A stretch of 64,000 nucleotides of DNA. Source: Streptomyces sp. NBC_00344 (GTDB lineage: Bacteria > Actinomycetota > Actinomycetes > Streptomycetales > Streptomycetaceae). Positions 17,505 to 25,498 of this stretch are shown piece by piece (position 1 is the first letter of the stretch; every line of letters starts with the position of its first letter). The notes below the pieces were generated by a model. The model saw nothing but the letters and a program-made list of their open reading frames with translations. It made no database searches and was not told the origin of the DNA. The translations under genes and the position numbers were made by a program. The DNA lies in the NCBI RefSeq assembly GCF_036088315.1, contig NZ_CP107996.1, forward strand, positions 6,871,001 to 6,935,000. Direction: 5' to 3'.

Positions 17505-17990
17505 TGTCTGTGCGGGCCGATGCGTTCTTCGAGCTCACCGAGGCGCTGTTGTGTGCGGACGGCGGTGCGGGCCGGCCGAGTTGCCGCTGCTCGTCGAGCA
17601 CCAGCGCAGGTACGGCGGCAGCTGTACGGCGCGTCGAACCACGGCCCGCGCGACACCGAGACCCAGCGTGACCTGCTGGTATCGCTGCCGCTGCCCCAAG
17701 AGCGGACGGCCGCCCAAGCACGGCAAGGAGTTCTGCCTGGCCAGGCCCGAGTATGGCCGGAGGCGTCCGTGGTGACGGTGAACGGCACACCCTGCTATGG
17801 CAAACCCGAGGGCTGGTCCTGGGACCGGCTTGGTCCGCGGTTGCAGTAGCCTGCTGCCTGGATCGATCATGACAGCGGACTGCCCGTCATCGAAGGCACG
17901 TTGATCCGGCTCCACGGCGATCACTTGCCCGGCTACCGCGGCTCACCGCCGGTCTGGCTGTGGTCCTCCGCTACCGGCGCCACCCCGGCC
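17505..17990 (+). pseudogene. NF041680-type transposase remnant, frameshifted
   Basis: Rightward frames carry successive pieces of one transposase: F-F-E-L-T-E-A-L-L-C-A-D-G near 17530, R-C-P-K-S-G-R-P-P-K-H-G-K-E-F near 17690, V-V-T-V-N-G-T-P-C-Y-G-K near 17775, W-D-R-L-G-P-R-L near 17820, then A-W-I-D-H-D-S-G-L-P-V-I-E-G-T-L-I-R-L and P-P-V-W-L-W-S-S-A-T-G-A-T near 17855-17985. The order matches actinobacterial transposases with the R-P-P-K-H-G motif. Frame changes and internal gaps make it nonfunctional. Confidence 0.65.
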
Positions 17991-18004
17991 GGGGGCGGAA
18001 GACC

Positions 18005-18220
18005 GAGGTCCTGGCCTTCCTGGGGGAGGGGATGTCGAACACGCGGATCGACCGCCTTCATCTGTCGGAGGCCACGGTCTAGGGGTATGCGCCGCGCATT
18101 CTGCACAAGCTGTGCTGTGCGAACCGCACCCAGGCCGGCCTGACCGCTCATGACGCGGGAATCGTCGGCGCCCCCGCCGCGGTGAAGAACGTGGTGCCCG
18201 GCCGGTTGCCGCCCCTGTGA
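18005..18220 (+). pseudogene. NarL-type response regulator, C-terminal remnant with in-frame stop
   Basis: The frame reads E-V-L-A-F-L-G-E-G-M-S-N-T-R-I, L-S-E-A-T-V, then a TAG stop at 18080, then R-I-L-H-K-L and N-R-T-Q-A-G-L-T-A-H-D-A-G. This is a LuxR/NarL helix-turn-helix with the receiver domain gone. The TAG occupies the position of the usual Lys in E-A-T-V-K. It directly abuts the transposase remnant, suggesting the element truncated the gene. Confidence 0.65.
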
Positions 18221-18240
18221 CGATGCAGCACCATACGGGG

Positions 18241-19110
18241 ATGCGCTTCTCGATCAACATTCCGAACTTCGGGGAATTCGCCGATGCCAGGACGGTGGCG
18301 AAAGCGGCGGTGGCGGCCGAACAAGCGGGCTGGGACGGGCTGTTCATCTGGGACCATGTCGTGCACGACAAGCGACAGCACCGGGGCCGCGCCTTCGGGG
18401 ATCCCTGGATGCTGCTGACAGCCGCGGCGTTGGCGACCTCCCGGATCAGGCTGGGGACGCTGGTCACGCCGGTCGCCCGGCGCCGCCCGCAGCAGCTTGC
18501 CCGGCAGGTGGCCACGCTGGACGCACTCAGCGGCGGGAGGGTGGTCTTCGGGGCGGGTCTGGGCGGTCCGGTCGATGACGAGTACGGGAGCTTCGGCGAG
18601 ACGACCGACCTGGTGGTGCTCGCCGAGCGTCTGGACGAGGGCCTTGACCTGCTGCGGCGTTACTGGTCGGGCGAGCCGGTGAATCACGAGGGGCGGCACT
18701 ACCAGGTCCGCGACGTGACCTTGCTGCCCGCCACGGTGCAGCGCCCCCGTCCACCGGTCTGGATCGCCGGATTCTGGCCGAACCGTCCGCCGATGCGGCG
18801 AGCCGCCCACTGGGACGGCGCTGTCCCGCTGTTCACTTCCGCCAGGCACGGGCACATCCCGCCGGCGGACCAGGTCCGCGACCTTGTCGCCTACGTCCGC
18901 AGGCACCGCGAGGGCCCGGCCGATACGCCCTTCGAAATCGTTCTCGGCGGCGCCAGTCCCGCAGACACCGCCGGGGCACGCGACGTGATCGGGCCACTGA
19001 TCGACGCCGGCGCCACCTGGTGGGACGAACGGCAGGTTCAGGGCGGCAACGACCTCGACCGGCTCGTTCCTGTCCTGCGCCGGATAGAGCAGGGCCCACC
19101 CGCCTTCTAG
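18241..19110 (+). CDS. LLM-class F420- or FMN-dependent oxidoreductase
   Basis: A 289-residue luciferase-like TIM barrel. Features are M-R-F-S-I-N-I-P-N-F-G-E-F at the start, G-W-D-G-L-F-I-W-D-H-V, T-S-R-I-R-L-G-T-L-V-T-P-V-A-R-R-R-P, L-D-A-L-S-G-G-R-V-V-F-G-A-G-L-G and P-P-V-W-I-A-G-F-W-P-N-R, all typical of actinobacterial F420-dependent members. I chose ATG 18241 because homologues begin at this strand; GTG 18217 and ATG 18223 are possible earlier starts, and none has a good ribosome site. The substrate is unknown. It stands alone between pseudogenes. Confidence 0.85.
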   Translation: MRFSINIPNFGEFADARTVAKAAVAAEQAGWDGLFIWDHVVHDKRQHRGRAFGDPWMLLTAAALATSRIRLGTLVTPVARRRPQQLARQVATLDALSGGRVVFGAGLGGPVDDEYGSFGETTDLVVLAERLDEGLDLLRRYWSGEPVNHEGRHYQVRDVTLLPATVQRPRPPVWIAGFWPNRPPMRRAAHWDGAVPLFTSARHGHIPPADQVRDLVAYVRRHREGPADTPFEIVLGGASPADTAGARDVIGPLIDAGATWWDERQVQGGNDLDRLVPVLRRIEQGPPAF

Positions 19111-19125
19111 GGACTCCGGCCGTCG

Positions 19126-19490
19126 CCGGATCACCGCGATGCCGTCATCGCCGACCGTCGTGTCCCACGCCAGCGGTGCGGACGCCGTCGTGATCAGCCG
19201 TTCCGGTCCGCCGGTGAACAGGTCCAGCGGGATCGGCTCCGGCGCCAGCAGGGCGCACAGCCCCAGCAGTCGCACCGCCTGCGGCTGCTCCCGCTCCAGC
19301 CTGCGCACACTGCGCTGCCACAGCGTCGCGACGACCACCGCCGGTCGGTCGGCTCGCCCCGCGAGATCATGTCCTCCAACCGCGATGTCAGCAGGACCAG
19401 ATAGTCCTCCGGCGAAGTCTGGTTGTCGCCCATGTAGCCGGCTGCCTGCTCCAACGCGAGCGGCAAGTCCCCCAGTTGCTCTGCTATCCG
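19126..19490 (-). pseudogene. NB-ARC/tetratricopeptide protein fragment, frameshifted
   Basis: Leftward, one frame gives I-A-E-Q-L-G-D-L-P-L-A-L-E-Q-A-A-G-Y-M and S-P-E-D-Y-L-V-L-L-T-S-R; near 19340 the frame changes and continues V-A-T-L-W-Q-R-S-V, A-V-R-L-L-G-L-C-A-L-L-A-P-E-P-I-P-L-D-L-F. These are the G-x-P-L-A-L and following ARC segments of NB-ARC ATPases found before TPR repeats (FxsT/AfsR-like). The Walker A region and the repeats are absent, so this is an internal fragment. Confidence 0.65.
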
Positions 19491-19616
19491 GTTCCGCCGT
19501 CTCTGCGGTCGGTACCGGGCACCCGCCGGACCTGAAAACACTTCCCGGGCCGTACGTGCGCCGACGGTGACCGATCAGGCCCTCCCACGGCGGTCACCTC
19601 GGGTGCCCGCCGTGAG

Positions 19617-20273
19617 TCAGCCCTGCGGGGGGCACGGCTGAGGAGACGTGTCCGCTCCTCCGGCGAAGGGGTTGCCGTGCCTGGGAAGCTCTCCGCCCGG
19701 CGGCAGGTACCGCAGCCGGCCGCTCTCGTCGGTCACCGGCGTGAACCCGGCGGCCGCCAGCCGGGCGGCGTACTTGGCCCTGTAGCGCCGTCCGGCGATG
19801 TTCGCGACGGGTACGAGGGACATCAGTACGACCCAGACGACGCCGGCGACGACGAATGAAGTGGTGTCCGCGCCGAGCCCGGCGACGGCACTCACGACCA
19901 GCACGGTGATGCCGAGACTCGCGATGATCAGCCGCTGCTTGTCGGAGTACTCGGCGGTGAGGTCGAACGTGATGCGGGCCTTGAGGAGCTGGAACGCGTC
20001 GGGCACGAAGGGCGGCAACGCGCCGCCGTCAACGGCGTCAGGGTACTGCGCCCAGTTGTGCGCGGCCCGCGCGCGGGCCTGCGGGCCGGGGTCGGCCACG
20101 AGGGACATCACATACCCGTCGCTCCGCCGTACGTCGGCGTACTGGTAACCGAACTGCTCGGCGACAACGCCGAGTTCGGCGATTTTGTCTATGGATGACA
20201 TACCGCTGGTGACCTTAACGGGCTCTCCGGTCGCCATCTCACGCAGCATCTTGCGCACATCCCGTGTGCTCAC
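19617..20273 (-). CDS. Hypothetical membrane protein
   Basis: A 218-residue protein starting at GTG 20273, chosen for the AGGGGGG just upstream. The first 115 residues are soluble and include I-A-E-L-G-V-V-A-E-Q-F-G-Y-Q-Y-A-D-V-R-R. Two adjacent membrane segments follow (L-I-I-A-S-L-G-I-T-V-L-V-V-S-A-V-A-G-L and F-V-V-A-G-V-V-W-V-V-L-M-S-L-V-P-V), then a basic stop-transfer R-R-Y-R-A-K-Y and a short tail. I recognise no family. It faces the same way as the next membrane protein, but a 423-bp gap separates them. Confidence 0.72.
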   Translation of the reverse strand: MSTRDVRKMLREMATGEPVKVTSGMSSIDKIAELGVVAEQFGYQYADVRRSDGYVMSLVADPGPQARARAAHNWAQYPDAVDGGALPPFVPDAFQLLKARITFDLTAEYSDKQRLIIASLGITVLVVSAVAGLGADTTSFVVAGVVWVVLMSLVPVANIAGRRYRAKYAARLAAAGFTPVTDESGRLRYLPPGGELPRHGNPFAGGADTSPQPCPPQG

Positions 20274-20696
20274 AGGCCCCCCTGTCGCTGACAACGTTGG
20301 CAGCTTTCCACAGCCGCGCGTCCTCACGACACAAGGATGGCACAGGAGTTCATCAAGTGAGACCTTGGAACGCGCCCGCCCGGTCTCGCCTCATCCGGCC
20401 TTCCGCGGCCTGCCTCGCGCGCAGCTCGGCCAGGTGATCAGCCAAACGGCGAGGGTCGCCCGGACGATTCCCCAAAAGCGGTGGCCAGCGCCGAGGAGAC
20501 CCACGAGGCGGTCACCAACGGCCAGGGCGTGGCACGGCTGGCCTCAGGCAACGCCCCGCTGGTCGTCCAGGACGAGGTGATCGTCCTGCCGGTCCGGGGT
20601 CTCTCAGTACGAACCGCAGGTGCTGCTCCGCAGCGCGCATGCCGTCGCCGGCGGCGGGACCGGACATCCGTGCGCGGCCGAAACGCTTTCGGCGTC
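20274..20696. other. Region without a recognisable gene
   Basis: The gap between two leftward membrane-protein genes holds no frame with sustained coding bias. It should include the promoter of the gene starting at 20273. Confidence 0.4.
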
Positions 20697-21701
20697 TCAT
20701 CGAACAGCGTGTTCGCGGATCGTCGGAAGAACCCTCCGAGCGATGTCGAGGAGAGCGCTGTCGTCCGGGAGGGCTCCGGACGTGCTCCACGCGGTGATCT
20801 CGTAGTAGCCGCCCCGGTCATGACGGTCGAGGGCAACGGACAGCGTCCTGGCCAGGGGGCCTTGTTCGACCGGTCCGCTGGATCCGCCACTCCCGAAGCT
20901 GATCTGGACCTTCATGGTGTGATCCGAGAAGAGGACCGCGGGCCGTCCGAGAACCTCAAGGGACTTGATGTCCTTCTCCTCCCCGAACTTCATCAGCTTC
21001 ACGTACTGGTCAGTCGTCAGTTCGTTGTATGTGGCCGAGACATTCACGGTGTACGTGTCGAGCCTGACCTCGGCCTCCGGCTGGGCGACCTTCCCATCAG
21101 TCAGGGGAGCGGTGTTGCTGGTGCCGGAAGCACTCGTTACGGTCTCTCCAGGTGTTCCGAGGAGCTTGGCAAGGTCTGGCCGGTCGAGCGCCTCGCACAA
21201 CTCTTCACCGGTCACAGGCTGGGGCGTCTCCTTGTAGGCCTTCGGCAGCTCCTCGTCTTCTCCGCCCGAACACGAGGCGGCCTGCGGGGTGCTGTCATCG
21301 GACGGCATCACATGTGGGCCCACCCACAGCGCGGCCGCGAGTGCCCCGAACAGGGCCACGGCCGCGACGGCCTGGCCCCACACGTTGGGCTCCTTCTCGG
21401 GAGTGTTCGGGCAGGGACGCGGCCCGGCTCCGGCCCGGGCGGCAGGTTCGACCGCTGCCGCTGCCGCTGCCGCTGCCGCGGAGGCCGCCGGACTTGGGTT
21501 TCCGCGTGCGCGCAGGGCTCGAACCACCGCGTGGACGCGTATTGCGGTGAAGACGAGGAAGACCACGCCGAGACCGGCCGCGACCCAGTCGTGATCGCGG
21601 ACGGCGAGATACATGATGCGTACGCCGAGAATGGACCCGACCGCGATGAGCAGAGGCTCGCGGATCCAGAACGGCAGGAGACGGAGGAGGAAACCGAGCA
21701 T
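20697..21701 (-). CDS. Membrane protein, DUF6215-like
   Basis: A 334-residue protein. Two membrane segments lie in the first 60 residues and a third near 110-130, with a long alanine run (nine or more Ala) between them. The outer domain has S-C-S-G-G-E-D-E-E-L-P, E-E-L-C-E-A-L-D-R-P-D-L-A-K-L-L-G-T-P and a final L-L-D-I-A-R-R-V-L-P-T-I, resembling the DUF6215 family of streptomycetes in which a L-C-x-A-L-x-R-P-D-L-x-x-L-L-G-T-P motif recurs. The two Cys could form a disulfide outside the membrane. Function unknown. The Ala run comes from a short GCC/GCT repeat in the DNA near 21455. Confidence 0.75.
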   Translation of the reverse strand: MLGFLLRLLPFWIREPLLIAVGSILGVRIMYLAVRDHDWVAAGLGVVFLVFTAIRVHAVVRALRARGNPSPAASAAAAAAAAAVEPAARAGAGPRPCPNTPEKEPNVWGQAVAAVALFGALAAALWVGPHVMPSDDSTPQAASCSGGEDEELPKAYKETPQPVTGEELCEALDRPDLAKLLGTPGETVTSASGTSNTAPLTDGKVAQPEAEVRLDTYTVNVSATYNELTTDQYVKLMKFGEEKDIKSLEVLGRPAVLFSDHTMKVQISFGSGGSSGPVEQGPLARTLSVALDRHDRGGYYEITAWSTSGALPDDSALLDIARRVLPTIREHAVR

Positions 21702-22123
21702 CCCGTGATCTCACCAGAACAAGACCACATTCACCGTGGTGGAAGCCACAGTTCCGGGCACGTGCTGGGCCTGCCGAAGCAGAAGCCGCCAAGCCGACGA
21801 TCCCGAGATCGCTATCGGGACGGCAACGGGTGCAGGCGCTTGAGGTCGGCTCCTCGCCTTCAGCGTCCTGCTCGCCCTGCCCGCGCTGATTGTCTCCGAG
21901 TTCTTCCAACGATGTTCGACCAGGGCGCCGCCGGCTCAGCGCCCGGCGTGTCATTTCTTGGCCTCAGACAGCGGCCGGACGAGGGCCCTGTCCGCTGATG
22001 GCCGGGAGCGCAGCTCAGTAAATGCTGAACTCCCCGGTCTTGGCGGCTGTTGGCATCGCCGTATCCACCACCGACAGGTGGGTCCTGAGCAGACCGGTGC
22101 TCTTGACGTCAGGGGAGACGCAC
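21702..22123. other. Region without a recognisable gene
   Basis: No frame with consistent bias is present. Bases 21983-22012 recur with two mismatches at 61065-61094, a dispersed short repeat. A TTGACG hexamer near 22103 may be part of a promoter for the small gene at 22124. Confidence 0.4.
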
Positions 22124-22312
22124 ATGACCAGCAAACAGATCACGCTGTCCCTCGCCGCCCGCGTACGCCTCAAGCACGGCGTCGGCGACGCGCTGAACAC
22201 CGCACCTACGCGCTCGGCGATCGAGTTGAGCGAGGTGCCCGGCGAGGCCGGCAACCCGCTCGACGCTGGTGAGAATTGTCTGTGCCACGCGGTGCACCTC
22301 CTCTCATTTTGA
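22124..22312 (+). CDS. Small hypothetical protein
   Basis: A 62-codon frame with AGGGGAGA 5 nt before the ATG and strong third-position G/C bias for the first 45 codons. It contains L-A-A-R-V-R-L-K-H-G-V-G-D-A-L-N and ends C-L-C-H-A-V-H-L-L-S-F. Bias fades in the last dozen codons, so the true end may have been altered. No family is recognised. A leftward frame over the same bases looks less convincing. Confidence 0.4.
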   Translation: MTSKQITLSLAARVRLKHGVGDALNTAPTRSAIELSEVPGEAGNPLDAGENCLCHAVHLLSF

Positions 22313-22315
22313 CGG

Positions 22316-22500
22316 TCAGGCTCGGAGCAGCCGGTTGACCTCACGCCGGACGGCGTCGGGGGCACGGCCGGCCTTCTCCAGCTTGCTGGTCCGGACGGCT
22401 CCGCCGCCCCATGTGCCGACGATGACCCATCGGGACCCTTGCCGTACCTGTCGTACCTCCCGTACCTGCCGACGCTGACGTCGTTGGCGGCCTCGGTGAT
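22316..22500 (-). pseudogene. Coding-like fragment downstream of the amidase
   Basis: After the amidase TAG at 22507 the same frame stays open (K-S-I-T-E-A-A-N-D-V-S-V-G-R-Y-G-R-Y). A neighbouring frame with strong coding bias gives R-W-V-I-V-G-T-W-G-G-G-A-V-R-T-S-K-L and ends R-R-E-V-N-R-L-L-R-A. This suggests an older, longer gene or a second gene tail broken by a stop and a frameshift. The family is not recognised. Confidence 0.35.
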
Positions 22501-22506
22501 GGACTT

Positions 22507-23253
22507 CTAGGCGGGGGTGGTGCGCGGGGAGGAGGTAGGCGTGTCGGCGGACTTGAAGGAGTCGTAGGCGTCCTGCGCGGCCTTGAGGACGTTGTCGTAG
22601 ATCGTGTCCATGTACGGACCGGCGCACTCGGTCGACGACCAGTGATGGTGGTAGAAGAAGTTGCTCTTCGAGGGTCGCTCGCCGATCACCTTGAAGAAGA
22701 GCCATCCCGCGAGACGAGCAGCGCTCTTCCACGTGGCGTCGGCGACGGTCCAGGCGGGGGCGAGCGTGGCATCCGCCATCTCGATGGAGATGGTCTCCTG
22801 GTTGCCTGTTTGGTTGCCGACGGCCCAGGCGTACTCGTTGACCTTGACGTACTGGGCGACAGCACCGGCGGAGTCGACGTCGAAGTGAGCAGAAGCCGGC
22901 CGCGTCTTCCAGAGGTTGAGGACGCCTTCGTGCGAGAAACGGCCGGCATTGTGGTGGAGGGTGACCGACTTCTTCGTATAGGCGATGTGGGTGACGTGTC
23001 CGGTCGCACTCAGCTGATCGATGAGGTTTTTGACGGGCTTGTCGTAGGCGATCACGGCAGTCACCTGTCGCCCATCCGCGACGGCGTCACCCTCGAAGCC
23101 GGTGCAGCCTTCGTCCTTCTCGACGCCTTCCTCCGCGAAGCTCTCGAAGTCGCTCTCGGGGAGCACGTCCGCGGTGTCGAATCCGGGCCCGTCAGCGGTC
23201 TCTCGCTTGAGAGCCGCCTTCATGTCCTCGGCGTCGAAGTTCTCTTCGGGCAT
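22507..23253 (-). CDS. N-acetylmuramoyl-L-alanine amidase (Amidase_2/PGRP fold)
   Basis: A 248-residue protein with an 85-residue N-terminal extension and then an Amidase_2 domain. Zinc ligands are visible: His100/His101 in T-L-H-H-N-A-G, and the late pair in H-H-H-W-S-S-T-E-C-A-G-P (His and Cys). I-S-I-E-M-A-D has the Glu158 expected at the active site. It would cut the amide bond between N-acetylmuramic acid and L-Ala in peptidoglycan. No signal peptide or membrane segment is seen, so it may leave the cell by lysis or a phage-like holin, or act after release. The tail P-T-S-S-P-R-T-T-P-A stops early relative to coding-like sequence beyond. No phage structural genes flank it. Confidence 0.85.
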   Translation of the reverse strand: MPEENFDAEDMKAALKRETADGPGFDTADVLPESDFESFAEEGVEKDEGCTGFEGDAVADGRQVTAVIAYDKPVKNLIDQLSATGHVTHIAYTKKSVTLHHNAGRFSHEGVLNLWKTRPASAHFDVDSAGAVAQYVKVNEYAWAVGNQTGNQETISIEMADATLAPAWTVADATWKSAARLAGWLFFKVIGERPSKSNFFYHHHWSSTECAGPYMDTIYDNVLKAAQDAYDSFKSADTPTSSPRTTPA

Positions 23254-23499
23254 GGATGCCTCTTCTCTACTGGTTGCGAATTCGGAGTGCGTCGCTGCTG
23301 GCGATACCCACGACTATCACCAGAGTTTCGTGTCCCCAGGTTTACGTTCGACGAACTTACGGGGAGCTTGTCTCTCGTCCCCGTAGTGAAATGACATCGC
23401 GGGGCGCCTGCGGCCGGCCGTGGGCGGAGCAGTCCGGCGCGATAGTTGACGTCGCGCTCCGGCATCGCCATGTGGCCAAACCAGTTCGCGGCCACGTTC

Positions 23500-23691
23500 T
23501 CCTGCGGTGTGGTCTCCGCCATCTGCCACGGTCAAGCGGCCCTGGTAGATCTGCAGCGCTCCGGCCAATATCTGATCTCCGGCAAGAAGGTCACCGCCTT
23601 CTCTCACGAGAGCGAGCGCGCCCGCGGTCTCGACAAGGTCGTGCTGTTCTCTCTCCAGCACGCGCTCGAAGCACGGGGAGCTGCGTACTCC
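23500..23691 (+). pseudogene. DJ-1/PfpI-family fragment
   Basis: The frame reads V-V-S-A-I-C-H-G-Q-A-A-L-V-D-L, G-Q-Y-L-I-S-G-K-K-V-T-A-F-S-H and G-L-D-K-V-V-L-F-S-L-Q-H-A-L-E, the second half of a DJ-1/PfpI domain with the nucleophile-elbow Cys in A-I-C-H-G. The first half is missing, and the C-terminal end runs into the IS630-like remnant at 23710. It is a truncated gene. Confidence 0.65.
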
Positions 23692-23709
23692 TGCACATCC
23701 GGCACAGCC

Positions 23710-23935
23710 AGTGCTCTGACCGGGAACGTTGACCGGGTTGGCGGCGGCGGGGCCGGAACCGGTTGGATGAGAGGGACATCCGACGGGTTCGGGGGCGTGG
23801 TGGCGGAGCTGGTCAAGATCAGGAGGCTGACCGACCAGGGCCAGCAGTTACAACGGATCGTGCGCCGGGGCAGCACCAACACAGTGCGCTATCGACGGGC
23901 GATAATGCTGCTGGCCTCGGCCGGCGGCAACCGAG
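23710..23935 (+). mobile_element. IS630-family element, 5' end remnant
   Basis: The frame near 23800 reads V-V-A-E-L-V-K-I-R-R-L-T-D-Q, then L-Q-R-I-V-R-R-G-S-T-N-T-V-R-Y-R-R-A-I-M-L-L-A-S-A-G-G-N, the N-terminus of IS630-family transposases, and then decays. The first 101 bp (23710-23810) recur in inverted orientation at 25281-25380 with about six differences. The catalytic DDE core is absent here. Confidence 0.75.
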
Positions 23936-23987
23936 GTGGCGCACGCAGGAGCGCGCACAACCGACAGATGCGTCACAAGTGCGCGTT

Positions 23988-24761
23988 TTACGCGTTCGGG
24001 TCCCAGTCTGCGAGCTGTTCCATCGGCTCGGTGTCGCCGGTGGTCTCCAGGCCGTCGAGCGGAACGCGCTCGTAGAAGTAGAGGACCAGTTCGCTCGCTG
24101 CGCCTCGCATCGCCATGTCGCCCGGCTCCGCGTCGGCGGCGAGGTCGTCGCAGCGGACGCCGTCGGCGTTGAGGGTCAGGCGCCAGGAGCGGCCCTCGGT
24201 CGTGTGCAGGTCGATGGTCGCCGGCTTGAACGGCCAGGGGACGGTCGTCGCCGAGACGGTCGTCAGGAACTCGTCGACGCCCTCGACCGCGACGTCCGCC
24301 GGCAGCGGCTGTGCGGCCCCCTGGGTGAGCTGGGCGTCGTAGGTGTGGACGGTGATCTCCTGGATCTGGTGCCGGGCCACGGCTCCGCTGGTCTCCGGGG
24401 CCTGCGAGCGGCCCCACCAGGTCCAGCAGCCGCGGTCCGGGCCGGCCTCGCGCATCGCGTCGAGCATGAGCTCGGTCGACTCGGCGAGCCAGGCGTCCAG
24501 GGCTTCGCGGTCGCGGGGCGCGGTCGGGGCGCCCTTCGGGTCCGTCCTCGCCGGGGGCTCAGCGCCCGGGCCCGCCGCGACGATGGCGGCCTGGCGGCGG
24601 CGGCCGTCGCCGAGGTGCTGCGCCAGTTCGCGCAGCGTCCAGTCCGGGCAGGCCGGGACCTGGACGTCAAGGTCGGGGGCGGACGCGATCGCGGCGCGGA
24701 ACGCGGCCGAGCGGTCTTCGATCAGCCGCAGGACCTCGGGGAACTCCAAAATGTTTTGCAC
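23988..24761 (-). CDS. Maleylpyruvate isomerase-like (MDMPI/DinB-fold) protein
   Basis: A 257-residue protein with the mycothiol-dependent isomerase N-terminal fold: F-R-A-A-I-A-S-A-P-D-L-D-V-Q-V-P-A-C-P-D-W-T-L-R-E-L-A-Q-H-L-G near residues 20-55, and V-A-R-H-Q-I-Q-E-I-T-V-H-T-Y-D-A-Q-L in the middle, where the conserved His residues would bind a divalent metal. A C-terminal MDMPI_C domain follows. The substrate is unknown. The start is uncertain: GTG 24761 is used because longer versions run into the decayed IS630 copy ending at 24901. Insertion of that copy may have separated the gene from its original promoter. Confidence 0.75.
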   Translation of the reverse strand: MQNILEFPEVLRLIEDRSAAFRAAIASAPDLDVQVPACPDWTLRELAQHLGDGRRRQAAIVAAGPGAEPPARTDPKGAPTAPRDREALDAWLAESTELMLDAMREAGPDRGCWTWWGRSQAPETSGAVARHQIQEITVHTYDAQLTQGAAQPLPADVAVEGVDEFLTTVSATTVPWPFKPATIDLHTTEGRSWRLTLNADGVRCDDLAADAEPGDMAMRGAASELVLYFYERVPLDGLETTGDTEPMEQLADWDPNA

Positions 24762-24900
24762 CTCGGTTGTGTACCACGGCGCTCCGGCCGCCGGGTAGCG
24801 AATTTGTCGGACGAACGCGTCGACGGCCGGGCGGAGCGCCGGCGCCGATCCGTCCACCTGCCGGCCTAGGCCTTCGGGCGAGCGACCCTGCAGAGGCAGG

Positions 24901-25380
24901 CCGTTCACGCGGCTCTCGGTGAATGTCCTCCCTCCCCAGCGAAGGCCCTTTTCGCTGCGGATGCGCGCGCGTTCCTTGCGTTGGGCGGCCAGGACGTCGG
25001 GATGGCGGGCGTTCGCGTTGCGCCAGCGCAGGTAGGCGTGCAGCGCGCGGGTCTTGACCGTGTGGTTCGGGTAGTTCGAGTCGGCGAGCGTGAACTGCCG
25101 CCGCGGTCCGAAGTGCGCCTCGATCGGGTTCGCCCAGGACGCGTTGGCGGGCGTGATGCACAGGTGGACGTTGTTGTTTCTTCGCCCGGCGCAGGATCTT
25201 CTTGCCGTTGTGGGCTGACAGGTTGTCGAGGATCACGTGGACCCGGGCGCCGTCCGGGGCGGGCGGCGCGGATCGAACGAAGCTCCGCCACCACGCCCCC
25301 AAACCCGTCGGATGTCCGTCTCATCCAACCGGTTCGGCGCCGCAGCCGCCAACCCGGTAAACGTTCCCGGTCGGAGCACT
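24901..25380 (-). mobile_element. IS630-family element, internally deleted copy in inverted orientation
   Basis: Leftward from 25380 the first 100 bp match the element 5' end at 23710-23810. At 25281 the V-V-A-E-L start joins directly to the C-terminal part (S-I-R-A-A-R-P, then V-H-V-I-L-D-N-L-S-A-H-N-G-K-K-I, then in another frame A-S-W-A-N-P-I-E-A-H-F-G-P and H-A-Y-L-R-W-R-N-A-N-A-R-H-P-D). The middle of the transposase, including the first catalytic Asp, is deleted and frames are broken, so it cannot encode an active enzyme. Confidence 0.75.
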
Positions 25381-25498
25381 AGCGACCTGATGACGAACGG
25401 CGATGCTGCGGAGTTCCCCCAGGGGTAGCTCCTGCTGCGCGCAAGCGGGTGTCTTCTGCGCCGAGTCCGCTGCACCCGGTGTTCGGCTCGTGTGCTGC

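Noticed and set aside
21440..21490. GCC/GCT-rich run as a regulatory repeat
   Set aside because: It lies inside the DUF6215-like gene and simply encodes a polyalanine linker.
20481..21998. A 505-codon plus-strand frame over the DUF6215-like gene
   Set aside because: The minus-strand frame has membrane segments, better codon bias and family motifs; the plus frame has none.
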